Positions 55,078 to 63,766 of a stretch of 64,000 bases of DNA are shown here, piece after piece. The DNA is from Noviherbaspirillum suwonense (GTDB lineage Bacteria > Pseudomonadota > Gammaproteobacteria > Burkholderiales > Burkholderiaceae_D). Under the pieces are notes generated by a model. The model was not told the origin of the DNA. It saw only the letters and a program-made list of their open reading frames with translations, and did no database searches. The position numbers were made by a program, and so were the translations under genes. The DNA lies in contig NZ_FXUL01000006.1 of assembly GCF_900182955.1 (NCBI RefSeq), positions 184,194-248,193 of the forward strand, in the 5' to 3' direction. Position 1 is the stretch's first letter, and each line of letters starts with the position of its first letter.

Positions 55078-56046
55078 TCATGCTCCGATCGGCAGCAGGA
55101 AGTCGCGGCTCACGCGATGTCCCAGCTCGTTGATGTCGGCCAGGAAGCGGTCCAGGTAGTCGTGCAGGCCCTGCTCCAGGATGTCCTCGATGGACGCGAA
55201 CTTCAGCTGCGCATGCAGGCGGCCGGCGAAGCGCTCGGTGGCGGCCGAATTGTCGTTGCACACCTGGCTCAGGTTGGCCACGACTTCCTCCATGCAGCCC
55301 ATCAGCGAGCGCGGCATGTCGGGACGCAGCATCAGCAGCTCGGCCACCCGGGCCGGGGTGATCACGTCGCGGTAGACCTTGCGATAGATTTCAAAGGCCG
55401 ACACCGAGCGCAGGATCGCCGCCCAGTAATAGAAGTCGCGGTGCGCGTCCTGGCCGCCGTCCTTGTCGTCCTTGCTGTCCTTGTCGCTGACGGCGCCATG
55501 AAACTTGACGTCGATGATGCGCGCGGTGTTGTCGGCCCGCTCCAGGTGGGTGCCCAGCCGGATGAAGTAGAACGCCTCGTCCTTCAGCATGGTGCCGATG
55601 GTGACGCCGCGCGACAGGTGGGAACGGTACTTCACCCATTCGAAGAACGGGCTGGGGTCGCTCTTGAGGCGGCTGCCGCGGAGCTGGTTCTGCATCTCCA
55701 GCCAGGTGGTGTTATGGGTTTCCCAGACCTCCGTGGTCAGCGTGCCGCGCACGGCGCGCGCGTTTTCGCGGGCGCTGGCCAGGCAGGAGACGATGGACGA
55801 CGGGTTGGCCGGGTCGCGCGCCATGAAGTCGATCACGTCGCGCGCGGTCAGCTTCGCGTACTTGCGGTCGAAGTCGTCCTGCAGCTCGGAGATGCCCAGC
55901 ATCGCGCGCCAGCCGCGCTCGGTGTCCTCGGCCGACTGCGGCAGCAGGGCGGTCTGCACGTTCACGTCCAGCATGCGGGCGGTGTTTTCGGCGCGCTCGG
56001 TATAGCGCGCCATCCAGAAAAGATGGTCGGCGGTGCGGCTCAGCAT
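55078..56046 (-). CDS. Alpha-E domain protein of the Anbu locus
   Basis: A 322-residue all-helical alpha-E (DUF403) protein. The N-terminus MLSRTADHLFWMARYTERAE is the family signature, and internal repeats with FYFIRLGTHLERADNTARII echo it. Role unknown; it always travels with the circularly permuted ATP-grasp protein and is thought to assist it. It begins 1 base after the ATP-grasp stop, so the two are translationally coupled. Confidence 0.93.
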   Translation of the reverse strand: MLSRTADHLFWMARYTERAENTARMLDVNVQTALLPQSAEDTERGWRAMLGISELQDDFDRKYAKLTARDVIDFMARDPANPSSIVSCLASARENARAVRGTLTTEVWETHNTTWLEMQNQLRGSRLKSDPSPFFEWVKYRSHLSRGVTIGTMLKDEAFYFIRLGTHLERADNTARIIDVKFHGAVSDKDSKDDKDGGQDAHRDFYYWAAILRSVSAFEIYRKVYRDVITPARVAELLMLRPDMPRSLMGCMEEVVANLSQVCNDNSAATERFAGRLHAQLKFASIEDILEQGLHDYLDRFLADINELGHRVSRDFLLPIGA

Positions 56047-56047
56047 G

Positions 56048-57463
56048 TCATTCCTCCAGAATCCAGGTGTCCTTGGTGCCGCCGCCCTGCGACGAATTCA
56101 CCACAAGCGAGCCTTCCTTCAGCGCCACGCGGGTCAGCCCGCCCGGCACCATCGAAACCGTCTTGCCCGACAGGACGAAAGGCCGCAGGTCGATATGGCG
56201 CGGCGCGATGCCCGATTCGACATAGGTCGGGCAGGCGGACAGCGCCAGCGTCGGCTGGGCGATATAGCCCTCGGGTCGGGCGATGATGCGCTGCCGGAAG
56301 TCCTCGATCTCGGCCTTGGTCGAGGCCGGGCCGACCAGCATGCCGTAGCCGCCGGCGCCATGCACTTCCTTGACGACCAGCTCGGGCAGGTGCGCCAGCG
56401 TGTAGGCGAGGTCGTCCTTCTTCCGGCATTGCCAGGTCGGCACGTTGTTGAGGATCGGTTCCTCCGACAGGTAGAAGCGGATCATTTCCGGCACGAACGG
56501 GTAGATCGACTTGTCGTCGGCCACGCCGGTGCCGATCGCGTTGGCCAGCGTGATGCGGCCGGCGCGGTAGACCGACAGCAGGCCAGGCACGCCCAGCGTG
56601 GAATCGGCCTTGAAGGACAGCGGGTCGAGGTAGTCGTCGTCGATGCGGCGGTAGATCACGTCCACCCGCTTCGGGCCGCGCGTGGTGCGCATGTAGACGA
56701 AGTTGTCGTTGACGAACAGGTCCTTGCCTTCGACCAGCTCGACGCCCATCTGCTGCGCCAGGAACGCATGCTCGAAGTAGGCCGAGTTGTACATGCCCGG
56801 CGTCATCACCACCACGGTCGGGTCGGCGACGCCGACCGGGGCGACCGAGCGCAGGTTGTCGAGCAGCATGTCGGGATAATGCGCGACCGGCGCCACCTTG
56901 TAGCGGGCGAACAGCTCGGGAAAGAGCCGCATCATCATCTTGCGGTCTTCCAGCATGTAGGACACGCCGGACGGCACCCGCAGGTTGTCTTCCAGTACAT
57001 AGAACTCGCCCTGGCCGGCGCGCACCAGGTCGATGCCGGCGATGTGCGCATAGATGTCCGAGGGGACCGAGATGCCCTGCACCTCCGGCCGGTACTGCGC
57101 ATTCCGGAACACCTGCTCGGCCGGCATGATGCCGGCCTTCACGATGTTCTGGTCATGGTAGATGTCGTGGATGAACATGTTCAGCGCCGTCACCCGCTGC
57201 ACCAGTCCGGCTTCCATCCCTTCCCATTCGCGGGCGGTGATGATGCGGGAAATGATGTCGAACGGGATCAGCCGCTCGGTGCCTGCGTCGTCGCCGTAGA
57301 CGGCGAAGGTGATGCCGACGCGGCGGAAGATCAGGTCGGCCTCGGCCCGCTTGCTGGCGATGGTCTCGGGCGACTGCTCCGACAGCCATGCCTGGAACTC
57401 GCGATAGTGCTCGCGAACCGTGGTCGCGCCGTCGGCATACATTTCATCGAAAAACGTTGGCAT
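56048..57463 (-). CDS. Circularly permuted ATP-grasp protein (DUF404/407 type)
   Basis: A 471-residue ATP-grasp ligase-like protein, first gene of the Anbu operon. Typical blocks are DIYHDQNIVKAGIMPAEQVF, YVLEDNLRVPSGVSYMLEDR, VVMTPGMYNSAYFEHAFLAQ and VKEVHGAGGYGMLVGPASTK; RPFVLSGKTVSMVPGGLTRV lies near the C-terminus. ATP-grasp enzymes form amide bonds, so this protein may build a peptide or tag a protein that Anbu and the transglutaminase-like enzyme then process. That model comes from comparative genomics and is unproven. Promoter expected in the 69-base gap after the symporter gene; none stood out. Confidence 0.94.
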   Translation of the reverse strand: MPTFFDEMYADGATTVREHYREFQAWLSEQSPETIASKRAEADLIFRRVGITFAVYGDDAGTERLIPFDIISRIITAREWEGMEAGLVQRVTALNMFIHDIYHDQNIVKAGIMPAEQVFRNAQYRPEVQGISVPSDIYAHIAGIDLVRAGQGEFYVLEDNLRVPSGVSYMLEDRKMMMRLFPELFARYKVAPVAHYPDMLLDNLRSVAPVGVADPTVVVMTPGMYNSAYFEHAFLAQQMGVELVEGKDLFVNDNFVYMRTTRGPKRVDVIYRRIDDDYLDPLSFKADSTLGVPGLLSVYRAGRITLANAIGTGVADDKSIYPFVPEMIRFYLSEEPILNNVPTWQCRKKDDLAYTLAHLPELVVKEVHGAGGYGMLVGPASTKAEIEDFRQRIIARPEGYIAQPTLALSACPTYVESGIAPRHIDLRPFVLSGKTVSMVPGGLTRVALKEGSLVVNSSQGGGTKDTWILEE

Positions 57464-57532
57464 GCTTGCTCCGCTGTGATTTGCCGGTTGGCGTAGGACC
57501 TACTGTATCAAGAAACATGCCAGCAGGAAGCG

Positions 57533-59569
57533 TCACGGCGTCCTTAATTGATCGATGAATGCCTGGATGCGCTCGTCCGGCGCGTTGGTGAGCAGGCTGA
57601 CCAGCGCCAGCGCGGCGAAGCCGGCCGGCACGCCGAACACGCCGGCCGAGATCGGCGCGATGTGCAGCCACTGGCCGGCGGCCGAACCGCCCAGCGCCGG
57701 ATTGGTGTGCAGCATGTAGAACGCGCAGACGGCGAAGCCGGTCAGCATGCCGGCGATGGCGCCGGGCTGGTTGGCGCGCCGCCAGAACACGCCGGCGACC
57801 AGCGCCGGGAACAGCGTCGAGGCGGCCAGCGAGAAGGCGGCGCCGACCAGCGACAGGATGTCGCCCGGCTTCAGCGACGCCGCATAGGCGGCCACCAGCG
57901 CCACCACCAGCAGCAGCAGCTTGGAGATCGTCACCCGTTTCTGGGTCGACGCCTTCGGGTCCAGCGTCTTGTAGTACACGTCATGCGACAGCGCATTGGA
58001 GATGGTCAGCAGCAGGCCGTCGGCGGTCGACAGCGCGGCGGCCAGGCCGCCGGCGGCGATCAGCCCCGAGACGACGTAGGGCAGGCCGGCGATTTCCGGC
58101 GTGGCCAGCACTACCATGTCGCCGTCCAGCGCGATCTCGGCCAGCTGCACGATGCCGTCGCCGTTGATGTCGGTGATCTGCACCAGCGGATGCAGCCGGT
58201 CGATGCTGGCCCAGTAGGAAACCCATGCGGGCAGCTTCGTGAAGTCGGAGCCGACCAGCGAGCTGTAGATGTCGTATTTCACCAGCACCGCCAGCGCCGG
58301 CACCGCGGTATAGATCAGCATGATGAAGAGCAGCGTCCAGAACACCGAGCTGCGGGCCTCGGCCACCGACGGCGTGGTGTAGTAGCGCACCAGCACATGG
58401 GGCAGGGCGGCGGTGCCCATCATCAGGCACAGCACCAGCGCCAGGAAGTTGTTGCGGCGGATGTCGGAACTGGCCTTGTCGGGGCCGGGGAACGGCTGCA
58501 CATGCGGCGTGACCGGCGCGGCCCGCGCGAGGTCGGCGGCCCGCTCCTCGGTCCAGACGCGCTGCGCCTCGGCGCTGTCCTTCGGATAGCTGGCGAGCGC
58601 GCGCGACGCTGCGCGGATGTCCAGCAGCGATGCATTGCCGGTCTTCGCCGCCTCCACCCGGCGCTGCGCCTGCAGCCTGCCGTCCTCCCACGAGTGCGGC
58701 AGGCCGGCCAGCCGCGCATCGCTGTCGTCGGCGCGCTTGCGGAACACCGCCCGCACTTCCTCCTCGGCCGGGTCGACGGCCAGCACCGCCTCGCGCTCCG
58801 ACAGCTTGGCGAGCGCCTTGCCGTAGGCGATCTGCGGCACCGGCACCGCGGTGTGCTTGGCCGCCAGCCACACCACCGGGATCATGTAGGCGACCAGGAT
58901 GATGATGTACTGGGCGATCTGGGTCCAGGTGATCGCCCGCATGCCGCCCAGGAAGGAGCAGACCAGGATGCTGGCCAGGCCCAGGAAGATGCCGATCGAG
59001 AAGTCGATGCCGGTGAAGCGCGAGGTGATCAGGCCCACGCCGTAGATCTGCGCGACCACGTAGGTGAAGGAGATGACGATGGTGGCCAGCGCCGCCAGGA
59101 TGCGGATGACATTGCCGTTGTAGCGCCCGGGGTAGCGCGCGGCCAGGAAGTCGGGAATCGTGTACTGGCCGAAGCGGCGCAGGTAGGGCGCGATCAGCAG
59201 CGCCACCAGCACGTAGCCGCCGGTCCATCCCATGATGTAGGCCAGGCCGTCGAAGCCCTGCAGGTAGAGGCCGCCGGCCAGGCTGATGAAGCTGGCCGCG
59301 GAGATCCAGTCGGCGGCGGTGGCCATGCCGTTGAAGACCGCCGGCACGCGCCGGCCGGCGACATAGTATTCGCTGACGTCCGCGGTGCGGCTGATCACGC
59401 CGATGCCGGCATACAGCACGATGGTGGAGAAGATGAACAGGTAGCCGATCCAGGTGCGCGGGAAGCCTTCCTTTTCGAGGATGGCCAGCGCCGCCAGGAA
59501 CAGGATGAAGCCCGCGGTATAGAGCAGGTAGTAGCGGGTGAGCTGGCGGGTGTAGGCCTTATCCGCCAT
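57533..59569 (-). CDS. Sodium/solute symporter (acetate-permease-like, DUF4212-associated)
   Basis: A 678-residue SSS-family transporter. Core motifs: VSEYYVAGRRVPAVFNGMAT, ADWISAASFISLAGGLYLQG and LSTADGLLLTISNALSHDVY. Compared with E. coli ActP (about 550 residues) it has a soluble insert of about 120 residues (roughly 255-375) and an EF-hand-like loop DINGDGIVQLAE near residue 465. Homologues take up short-chain carboxylates such as acetate; the substrate is inferred. I chose ATG 59569 for its upstream GGAA; ATG 59578 is possible. Overlaps the DUF4212 gene by 11 bases. Confidence 0.92.
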   Translation of the reverse strand: MADKAYTRQLTRYYLLYTAGFILFLAALAILEKEGFPRTWIGYLFIFSTIVLYAGIGVISRTADVSEYYVAGRRVPAVFNGMATAADWISAASFISLAGGLYLQGFDGLAYIMGWTGGYVLVALLIAPYLRRFGQYTIPDFLAARYPGRYNGNVIRILAALATIVISFTYVVAQIYGVGLITSRFTGIDFSIGIFLGLASILVCSFLGGMRAITWTQIAQYIIILVAYMIPVVWLAAKHTAVPVPQIAYGKALAKLSEREAVLAVDPAEEEVRAVFRKRADDSDARLAGLPHSWEDGRLQAQRRVEAAKTGNASLLDIRAASRALASYPKDSAEAQRVWTEERAADLARAAPVTPHVQPFPGPDKASSDIRRNNFLALVLCLMMGTAALPHVLVRYYTTPSVAEARSSVFWTLLFIMLIYTAVPALAVLVKYDIYSSLVGSDFTKLPAWVSYWASIDRLHPLVQITDINGDGIVQLAEIALDGDMVVLATPEIAGLPYVVSGLIAAGGLAAALSTADGLLLTISNALSHDVYYKTLDPKASTQKRVTISKLLLLVVALVAAYAASLKPGDILSLVGAAFSLAASTLFPALVAGVFWRRANQPGAIAGMLTGFAVCAFYMLHTNPALGGSAAGQWLHIAPISAGVFGVPAGFAALALVSLLTNAPDERIQAFIDQLRTP

Positions 59570-59828
59570 GGCTGTCATTTCCGCGCTGCGCATCGAGCGA
59601 GCGCATGGCCAGCGCGTAGATGCCGACGATGGCCAGGTAGACCAGCAGCGCGCCCTGCGCGGCCAGGTAGAACGAGACCGACCAGCCGAACAGCGTCAGC
59701 CCGGCCAGCTCGCGGGCGAAGAAGATCGCGGCGAAGGTCACGCCGAACCAGACCGCCAGCAGCAGCAGGGTCAGGCGCTGGATGCGGCGCCAGAGGGCGG
59801 CGCGGCGCTGGAATTCACGATGCGGCAT
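59559..59828 (-). CDS. DUF4212 small membrane subunit of the symporter
   Basis: An 89-residue protein with two membrane helices (LLLLAVWFGVTFAAIFFARE and GALLVYLAIVGIYALAMRSL) flanking GLTLFGWSVSFYLAAQGA, the DUF4212 signature. It is nearly always paired with an SSS symporter of this type and is assumed to be an accessory subunit. It begins 1 base after the histidine kinase stop and overlaps the symporter gene, showing tight coupling of regulator and transporter. Confidence 0.92.
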   Translation of the reverse strand: MPHREFQRRAALWRRIQRLTLLLLAVWFGVTFAAIFFARELAGLTLFGWSVSFYLAAQGALLVYLAIVGIYALAMRSLDAQRGNDSHGG

Positions 59829-59829
59829 G

Positions 59830-61335
59830 TCAGGCAGTCTCCCCGGCCAGCGCGGGCCGCTCGCTCATCCGCAGCGATACCCGGAACAGCGAGCCGGGCG
59901 CGTTCTTGTCGAGGATGTGCGGATTGTTATAGATCTCGACCTCGGCGCCGTGCTGCTGCGCGATCTCGCGCACGATGGCCAGTCCCAGCCCGCTGCCCTG
60001 GGTATGGCTGCCGAGTATCCGGTAGAAGCGCTCGAACACGTGGCCGCGCTCGGACGGCGCGATGCCCGGCCCGGTGTCCTCGACCTCGAGTATCGCCAGG
60101 CGGCGCTGCGCATCGGCGCGGACCCGCACCGTCACCGTGCCGCCGGCCGGCGTGTAATGCAGCGCATTGTCGATCAGGTTGCCCAGCAGCTCGCGCAGCA
60201 TGGTCGGATTGCCCTCGACCATCAGCGGGCGGCCCGGCTGCTCGAAGCCGAGGTCGATCGCGCGCGCGAACGACATCTGCACCCAGTCCTGCACCACGCT
60301 GCGCGCCAGCTCCGACAGTTCGATCGGCAGGAAGGGGCTGGTCTGCGGCGACTGGTTCTCGGCGCGCGCCAGCGCCAGCAGCTGGTTGACCAGGCGGGTG
60401 GCTGACTCCGAGCTCTTGGCCAGCTGTTCCAGCGAACGGTGGATCTCTTCCGCGCTGTTCTGCCGCAGCGCCAGTTCGGACTGCATGCGCATGCCGGCCA
60501 GCGGGGTTTTCATCTGGTGCGCGGCGTCGGCGATGAAGCGCTTCTGCATCTGTATGCTTTGAGACAGCTGCTCCAGCATGTAATTGAGCGAGCCGACCAG
60601 CGGCGTGATCTCCTCGGGAACGTGGCTCGAATCGATCGGCGACAGGTCGTCGGTGCGGCGCGCCCGGATGTGCTGCTGCAGCTCGACCAGCGGCTTCAGG
60701 CCGCGCGACAGCGCAAACCAGACCAGCGCCAGCGCGATCGGCAGGATGATGAATTCCGGCAGGATCACGCCCTTGATGATCTGGTTGGCCAGATCGACGC
60801 GCTTGTCCAGCGTTTCGGCCAGCTGCACCAGCGCCTGCCGGCGCTCGGCGTCGGGCGCGTCCGGCGGCAGGTCGACATAGACCGCGGCGACGCGCACCTC
60901 GCTGTTGCGCATGCTGTCGTAGCGCAGCTGCACCGACCACGGCGGCAGGTCGTCCTCGAGCTTGGGCGGCGGCAGGTCGCGGTCGCCGTCGACCACCGCG
61001 CCGTCCGGGGCGCGCACCTGGTAATAGACATTGTCGACATCGTCGGCGCGCAGCATGTCCCGCGCCGCGGCCGGCAGCGGCACGGTCAGCCGGCCGTTGA
61101 CTTCCTTGACATGCTGCGCCAGCACCGTGACCCGGTCGTCCAGCGCGCGGTCGAACGGCTGGTTGGCGATATTCTTCGCCACCACGTAGGTGATGCCGAT
61201 GCTGATCGGCCAGAGCAGCAGCAGCGGCACCAGCATCCAGTCGAGGATTTCGCCGAACAGCGAGCGCTGTATCTGCTCCTCCGGATGGTCGAACCCGGCG
61301 CTGGCCGGCGCGGGCGGCGGCGCGCGGTCCATCAC
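59830..61335 (-). CDS. Sensor histidine kinase (TctE/QseC-like)
   Basis: A 501-residue membrane kinase. Membrane segment at about residues 33-53 (MLVPLLLLWPISIGITYVVA), periplasmic sensor domain to about residue 190, second membrane segment (LPIALALVWFALSRGLKPLV) and a HAMP region follow. H box FIADAAHQMKTPLAGMRMQS, N box LLGNLIDNALHYTPAGG, and G boxes DTGPGIAPSERGHVFERFYR and GSGLGLAIVREIA are intact. It is 3 bases after the response regulator and just ahead of DUF4212/symporter, so it probably senses the transported carboxylate or carbon status. Confidence 0.94.
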   Translation of the reverse strand: MMDRAPPPAPASAGFDHPEEQIQRSLFGEILDWMLVPLLLLWPISIGITYVVAKNIANQPFDRALDDRVTVLAQHVKEVNGRLTVPLPAAARDMLRADDVDNVYYQVRAPDGAVVDGDRDLPPPKLEDDLPPWSVQLRYDSMRNSEVRVAAVYVDLPPDAPDAERRQALVQLAETLDKRVDLANQIIKGVILPEFIILPIALALVWFALSRGLKPLVELQQHIRARRTDDLSPIDSSHVPEEITPLVGSLNYMLEQLSQSIQMQKRFIADAAHQMKTPLAGMRMQSELALRQNSAEEIHRSLEQLAKSSESATRLVNQLLALARAENQSPQTSPFLPIELSELARSVVQDWVQMSFARAIDLGFEQPGRPLMVEGNPTMLRELLGNLIDNALHYTPAGGTVTVRVRADAQRRLAILEVEDTGPGIAPSERGHVFERFYRILGSHTQGSGLGLAIVREIAQQHGAEVEIYNNPHILDKNAPGSLFRVSLRMSERPALAGETA

Positions 61336-61338
61336 GCG

Positions 61339-62037
61339 TCAACCGGCGACGGCAGGGGGAACCGACGGCTCGCTGAATTTTTCCAGGCAATAACCGAGGC
61401 CGCGCACCGTGGCGATGCGGATGCCGCCGGTTTCTATCTTCTTGCGCAGCCGATGGACGTAGACCTCGATGGCGTTGTTGCTGACTTCCTCGCCCCATTC
61501 GCAGAGATGGTCGACCAGCTGTTCCTTGGACACCAGCCGCCCGGTGCGCTGCAGCAGCACTTCCAGCAGCCCCAGCTCGCGCGCCGACAGGTCCAGCATC
61601 TGGTCGTTGATGGTGGCGATGCGGCCGACCTGGTCGTAGCACAGCGGGCCGTGGTGGATCAGCGCGCCGCCGCCGCCGACGCCGCGCCGCACCAGCGCGC
61701 GCACCCGGGCTTCCAGCTCGGACAGCGCGAACGGCTTGGCCATGAAGTCGTCGGCGCCGAGGTCCAGCCCCTTGACGCGCTGGTCGACCGAGTCGTTGGC
61801 GGTGAGGATCAGCACCGGCAGCCGGGAATTGCGCGAACGCAGCCGCCGCAGCACTTCGAGGCCCGCCATCCTGGGCAGGCCGAGGTCGAGGATCAGCAGG
61901 TCGAATTCCTGGGTGGAGAGCGCCGAGTCGGCTTCCTGGCCGTTCTTGACGCAATCGGTGGCATAGCCGGACTGGCGCAGCGAACGGGTGAGGCCGTCGG
62001 CCAGCACACTGTCATCTTCGGCGAGCAGAATTCGCAT
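61339..62037 (-). CDS. OmpR-family response regulator (TctD/QseB-like)
   Basis: A 232-residue two-domain regulator. Receiver: acidic pocket LAEDDSVLADG, phosphoacceptor Asp51 in FDLLILDLGLPRMAG, Thr in LILTANDS, and Lys in FMAKPFALSELEARV. Winged-helix DNA-binding domain ends VHRLRKKIETGGIRIATVRG and is complete. First gene of the four-gene regulator-transporter operon; divergent from recA with a 232-base gap that also holds the recA promoter. Confidence 0.95.
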   Translation of the reverse strand: MRILLAEDDSVLADGLTRSLRQSGYATDCVKNGQEADSALSTQEFDLLILDLGLPRMAGLEVLRRLRSRNSRLPVLILTANDSVDQRVKGLDLGADDFMAKPFALSELEARVRALVRRGVGGGGALIHHGPLCYDQVGRIATINDQMLDLSARELGLLEVLLQRTGRLVSKEQLVDHLCEWGEEVSNNAIEVYVHRLRKKIETGGIRIATVRGLGYCLEKFSEPSVPPAVAG

Positions 62038-62173
62038 GGTAGAACCGGTCTCCTCCAGGTTGGCGCGAGTCTATTGGTATTCTTGTGGGCCGGCAAGTAA
62101 ACTGCCGACTTTTAAACGACGCTCAGCGAACGAATAGTGTACCGGCAGACTCTATAAAAAACCGAGGTTTTGC

Positions 62174-62203
62174 TTGCACAAAGTACTGGATTTTTGTACA
62201 GTA
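62174..62203 (+). promoter_or_regulatory. recA promoter with LexA (SOS) box
   Basis: TTGCAC (62174-62179), a 17-base spacer and TACAGT (62197-62202) form the promoter. TACTGGATTTTTGTACAGTA (62184-62203), which fits CTG-N10-CAG, overlaps spacer and -10, so LexA would block polymerase. Confidence 0.9.
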
Positions 62204-62269
62204 CTGGCTGTGAAATAAATTCGTTGAATCAAACCTTTATTGATGTTGATCTCACGCTGAAAGAAATTT

Positions 62270-63376
62270 ATGGACGATAAAAAAGCAGCAATATCCGGCG
62301 CAGACAAGACCAAGGCGCTCGCCGCAGCGCTGGCCCAGATCGAAAAGCAGTTCGGCAAGGGTTCGGTCATGCGCATGGCCGACGGCGCTGTCGCCGAAGA
62401 AGTGCAGGTCGTCTCGACCGGCTCGCTCGGGCTTGATATCGCACTCGGCGTGGGCGGCCTGCCGCGTGGCCGCGTGGTCGAAATCTATGGCCCCGAGTCC
62501 TCGGGCAAGACCACGCTGACCCTGCAGACCATTGCACAGATGCAAAAGATGGGCGGCACCTGCGCCTTCATCGACGCCGAGCATGCGCTGGACGTCGGCT
62601 ATGCGCAGAAGCTGGGCATCAACCTGCAGGAACTGCTGATCTCTCAGCCTGACACCGGCGAGCAGGCACTGGAAATCTGCGATGCGCTGGTGCGTTCCGG
62701 CGGCGTCGACCTGATCGTGGTGGACTCGGTGGCGGCGCTGACGCCGCGTGCCGAAATCGAAGGCGACATGGGCGACTCGCTGCCCGGCCTGCAGGCCCGC
62801 CTGATGTCGCAGGCGCTGCGCAAGCTGACCGGCTCGATCAACCGCACCAACACGTTGGTCATCTTCATCAACCAGATCCGTATGAAGATCGGCGTCATGT
62901 TCGGCAACCCCGAAACCACGACCGGCGGCAATGCGCTGAAGTTCTACGCCTCCGTCCGCCTGGACATCCGCCGCACCGGCTCGATCAAGTCCGGCGACGA
63001 AGTCATCGGCAACGAGACCAAGGTCAAGGTCGTCAAGAACAAGATCGCACCGCCGTTCAAGGAAGCCCACTTCGACATCCTGTACGGAGAAGGCACGTCC
63101 CGCGAAGGCGAGATCCTGGATCTCGGCGCCGACGCCAAGATCGTCGAGAAGTCCGGCGCGTGGTACAGCTATAACGGCGAACGCATCGGCCAGGGCAAGG
63201 ACAATGCGCGTAATTTCCTGAAGGAACGTCCGGAGCTGGCGCTGGAAATCGAGAACAAGGTTCGTGCGTCGCTGGGTGTGCCGCTGCTGCCGGTGCCGAA
63301 GGGCATGGAAGCCGGCAAGCCTGCCCGCGAAGCAAAGGAATCCAAGGAAGTGAAGGAAGCTGGCGCAGCTGAATAG
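62270..63376 (+). CDS. recA: RecA recombinase
   Basis: Forms the recombination and SOS-signalling filament on single-stranded DNA; 368 residues, slightly longer than in E. coli. [17 protein letters not shown] at the N-terminus, Walker [34 protein letters not shown] (Walker B region) and [20 protein letters not shown] (loop 2 region) are present. The C-terminal tail is Lys/Glu-rich. Controlled by the LexA box upstream; followed by a terminator and by repeat region 3 rather than directly by recX. Confidence 0.99.
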   Translation: MDDKKAAISGADKTKALAAALAQIEKQFGKGSVMRMADGAVAEEVQVVSTGSLGLDIALGVGGLPRGRVVEIYGPESSGKTTLTLQTIAQMQKMGGTCAFIDAEHALDVGYAQKLGINLQELLISQPDTGEQALEICDALVRSGGVDLIVVDSVAALTPRAEIEGDMGDSLPGLQARLMSQALRKLTGSINRTNTLVIFINQIRMKIGVMFGNPETTTGGNALKFYASVRLDIRRTGSIKSGDEVIGNETKVKVVKNKIAPPFKEAHFDILYGEGTSREGEILDLGADAKIVEKSGAWYSYNGERIGQGKDNARNFLKERPELALEIENKVRASLGVPLLPVPKGMEAGKPAREAKESKEVKEAGAAE

Positions 63377-63450
63377 GTGTGACGGATGGGGGCATGGAAT
63401 GCCATGTCTTTCCTATTTCAGATGTAAGAGCTCAGATGTAAAAGCAAAGA

Positions 63451-63479
63451 GGGCCTACCGTTACTGGTAGGCCCTTTTG
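63451..63479 (+). terminator. Rho-independent terminator after recA
   Basis: GGGCCTACC (63451-63459) and GGTAGGCCC (63466-63474) form a 9-bp perfect stem with a 6-base loop and TTTT tail. Strong intrinsic terminator. Confidence 0.93.
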
Positions 63480-63508
63480 TATTGAACAAGTCTGCGTACA
63501 CCGATGTA

Positions 63509-63766
63509 GTTGCCCGCGCAGCGACAGTTGCCGTAGAAGTTGCCGTTCCGCGCAGCGACAGTTGTTGTTGCCGTTGCCGTTGATGTTCCGCGCAGCGACA
63601 GTTGCAGTTGCTTTTATCCCGCCGTCCCACGCCCCCCGTTCTTCCTGACTGCTCGCGCAAAGAGTGTATCGAAGGGTTTCCCGTACACATACCCGTCGCA
63701 TGTCGTTGCCGTGGCCGTCGCCGTTGTCGCTGCCGTTGCTTATGAAGTTGTCGCTGCCGTTGCCGT
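63509..63766. repeat. GTTGC-type arrays left of structured element copy 3
   Basis: Three spaced units of CGCGCAGCGACAGTTG (near 63515, 63549 and 63589) with GTTGCCGTTGCCGTTG filler are followed by about 75 bases without repeats. A second run of GTCGCTGCCGTTGC words then abuts copy 3. The non-repetitive part shows no gene. Confidence 0.75.

Noticed and set aside
57548..59932. A 794-codon plus-strand open frame opposite the symporter gene
   Set aside because: Antisense shadow; the minus-strand symporter has clear motifs and its reading is supported by overlapping neighbours.
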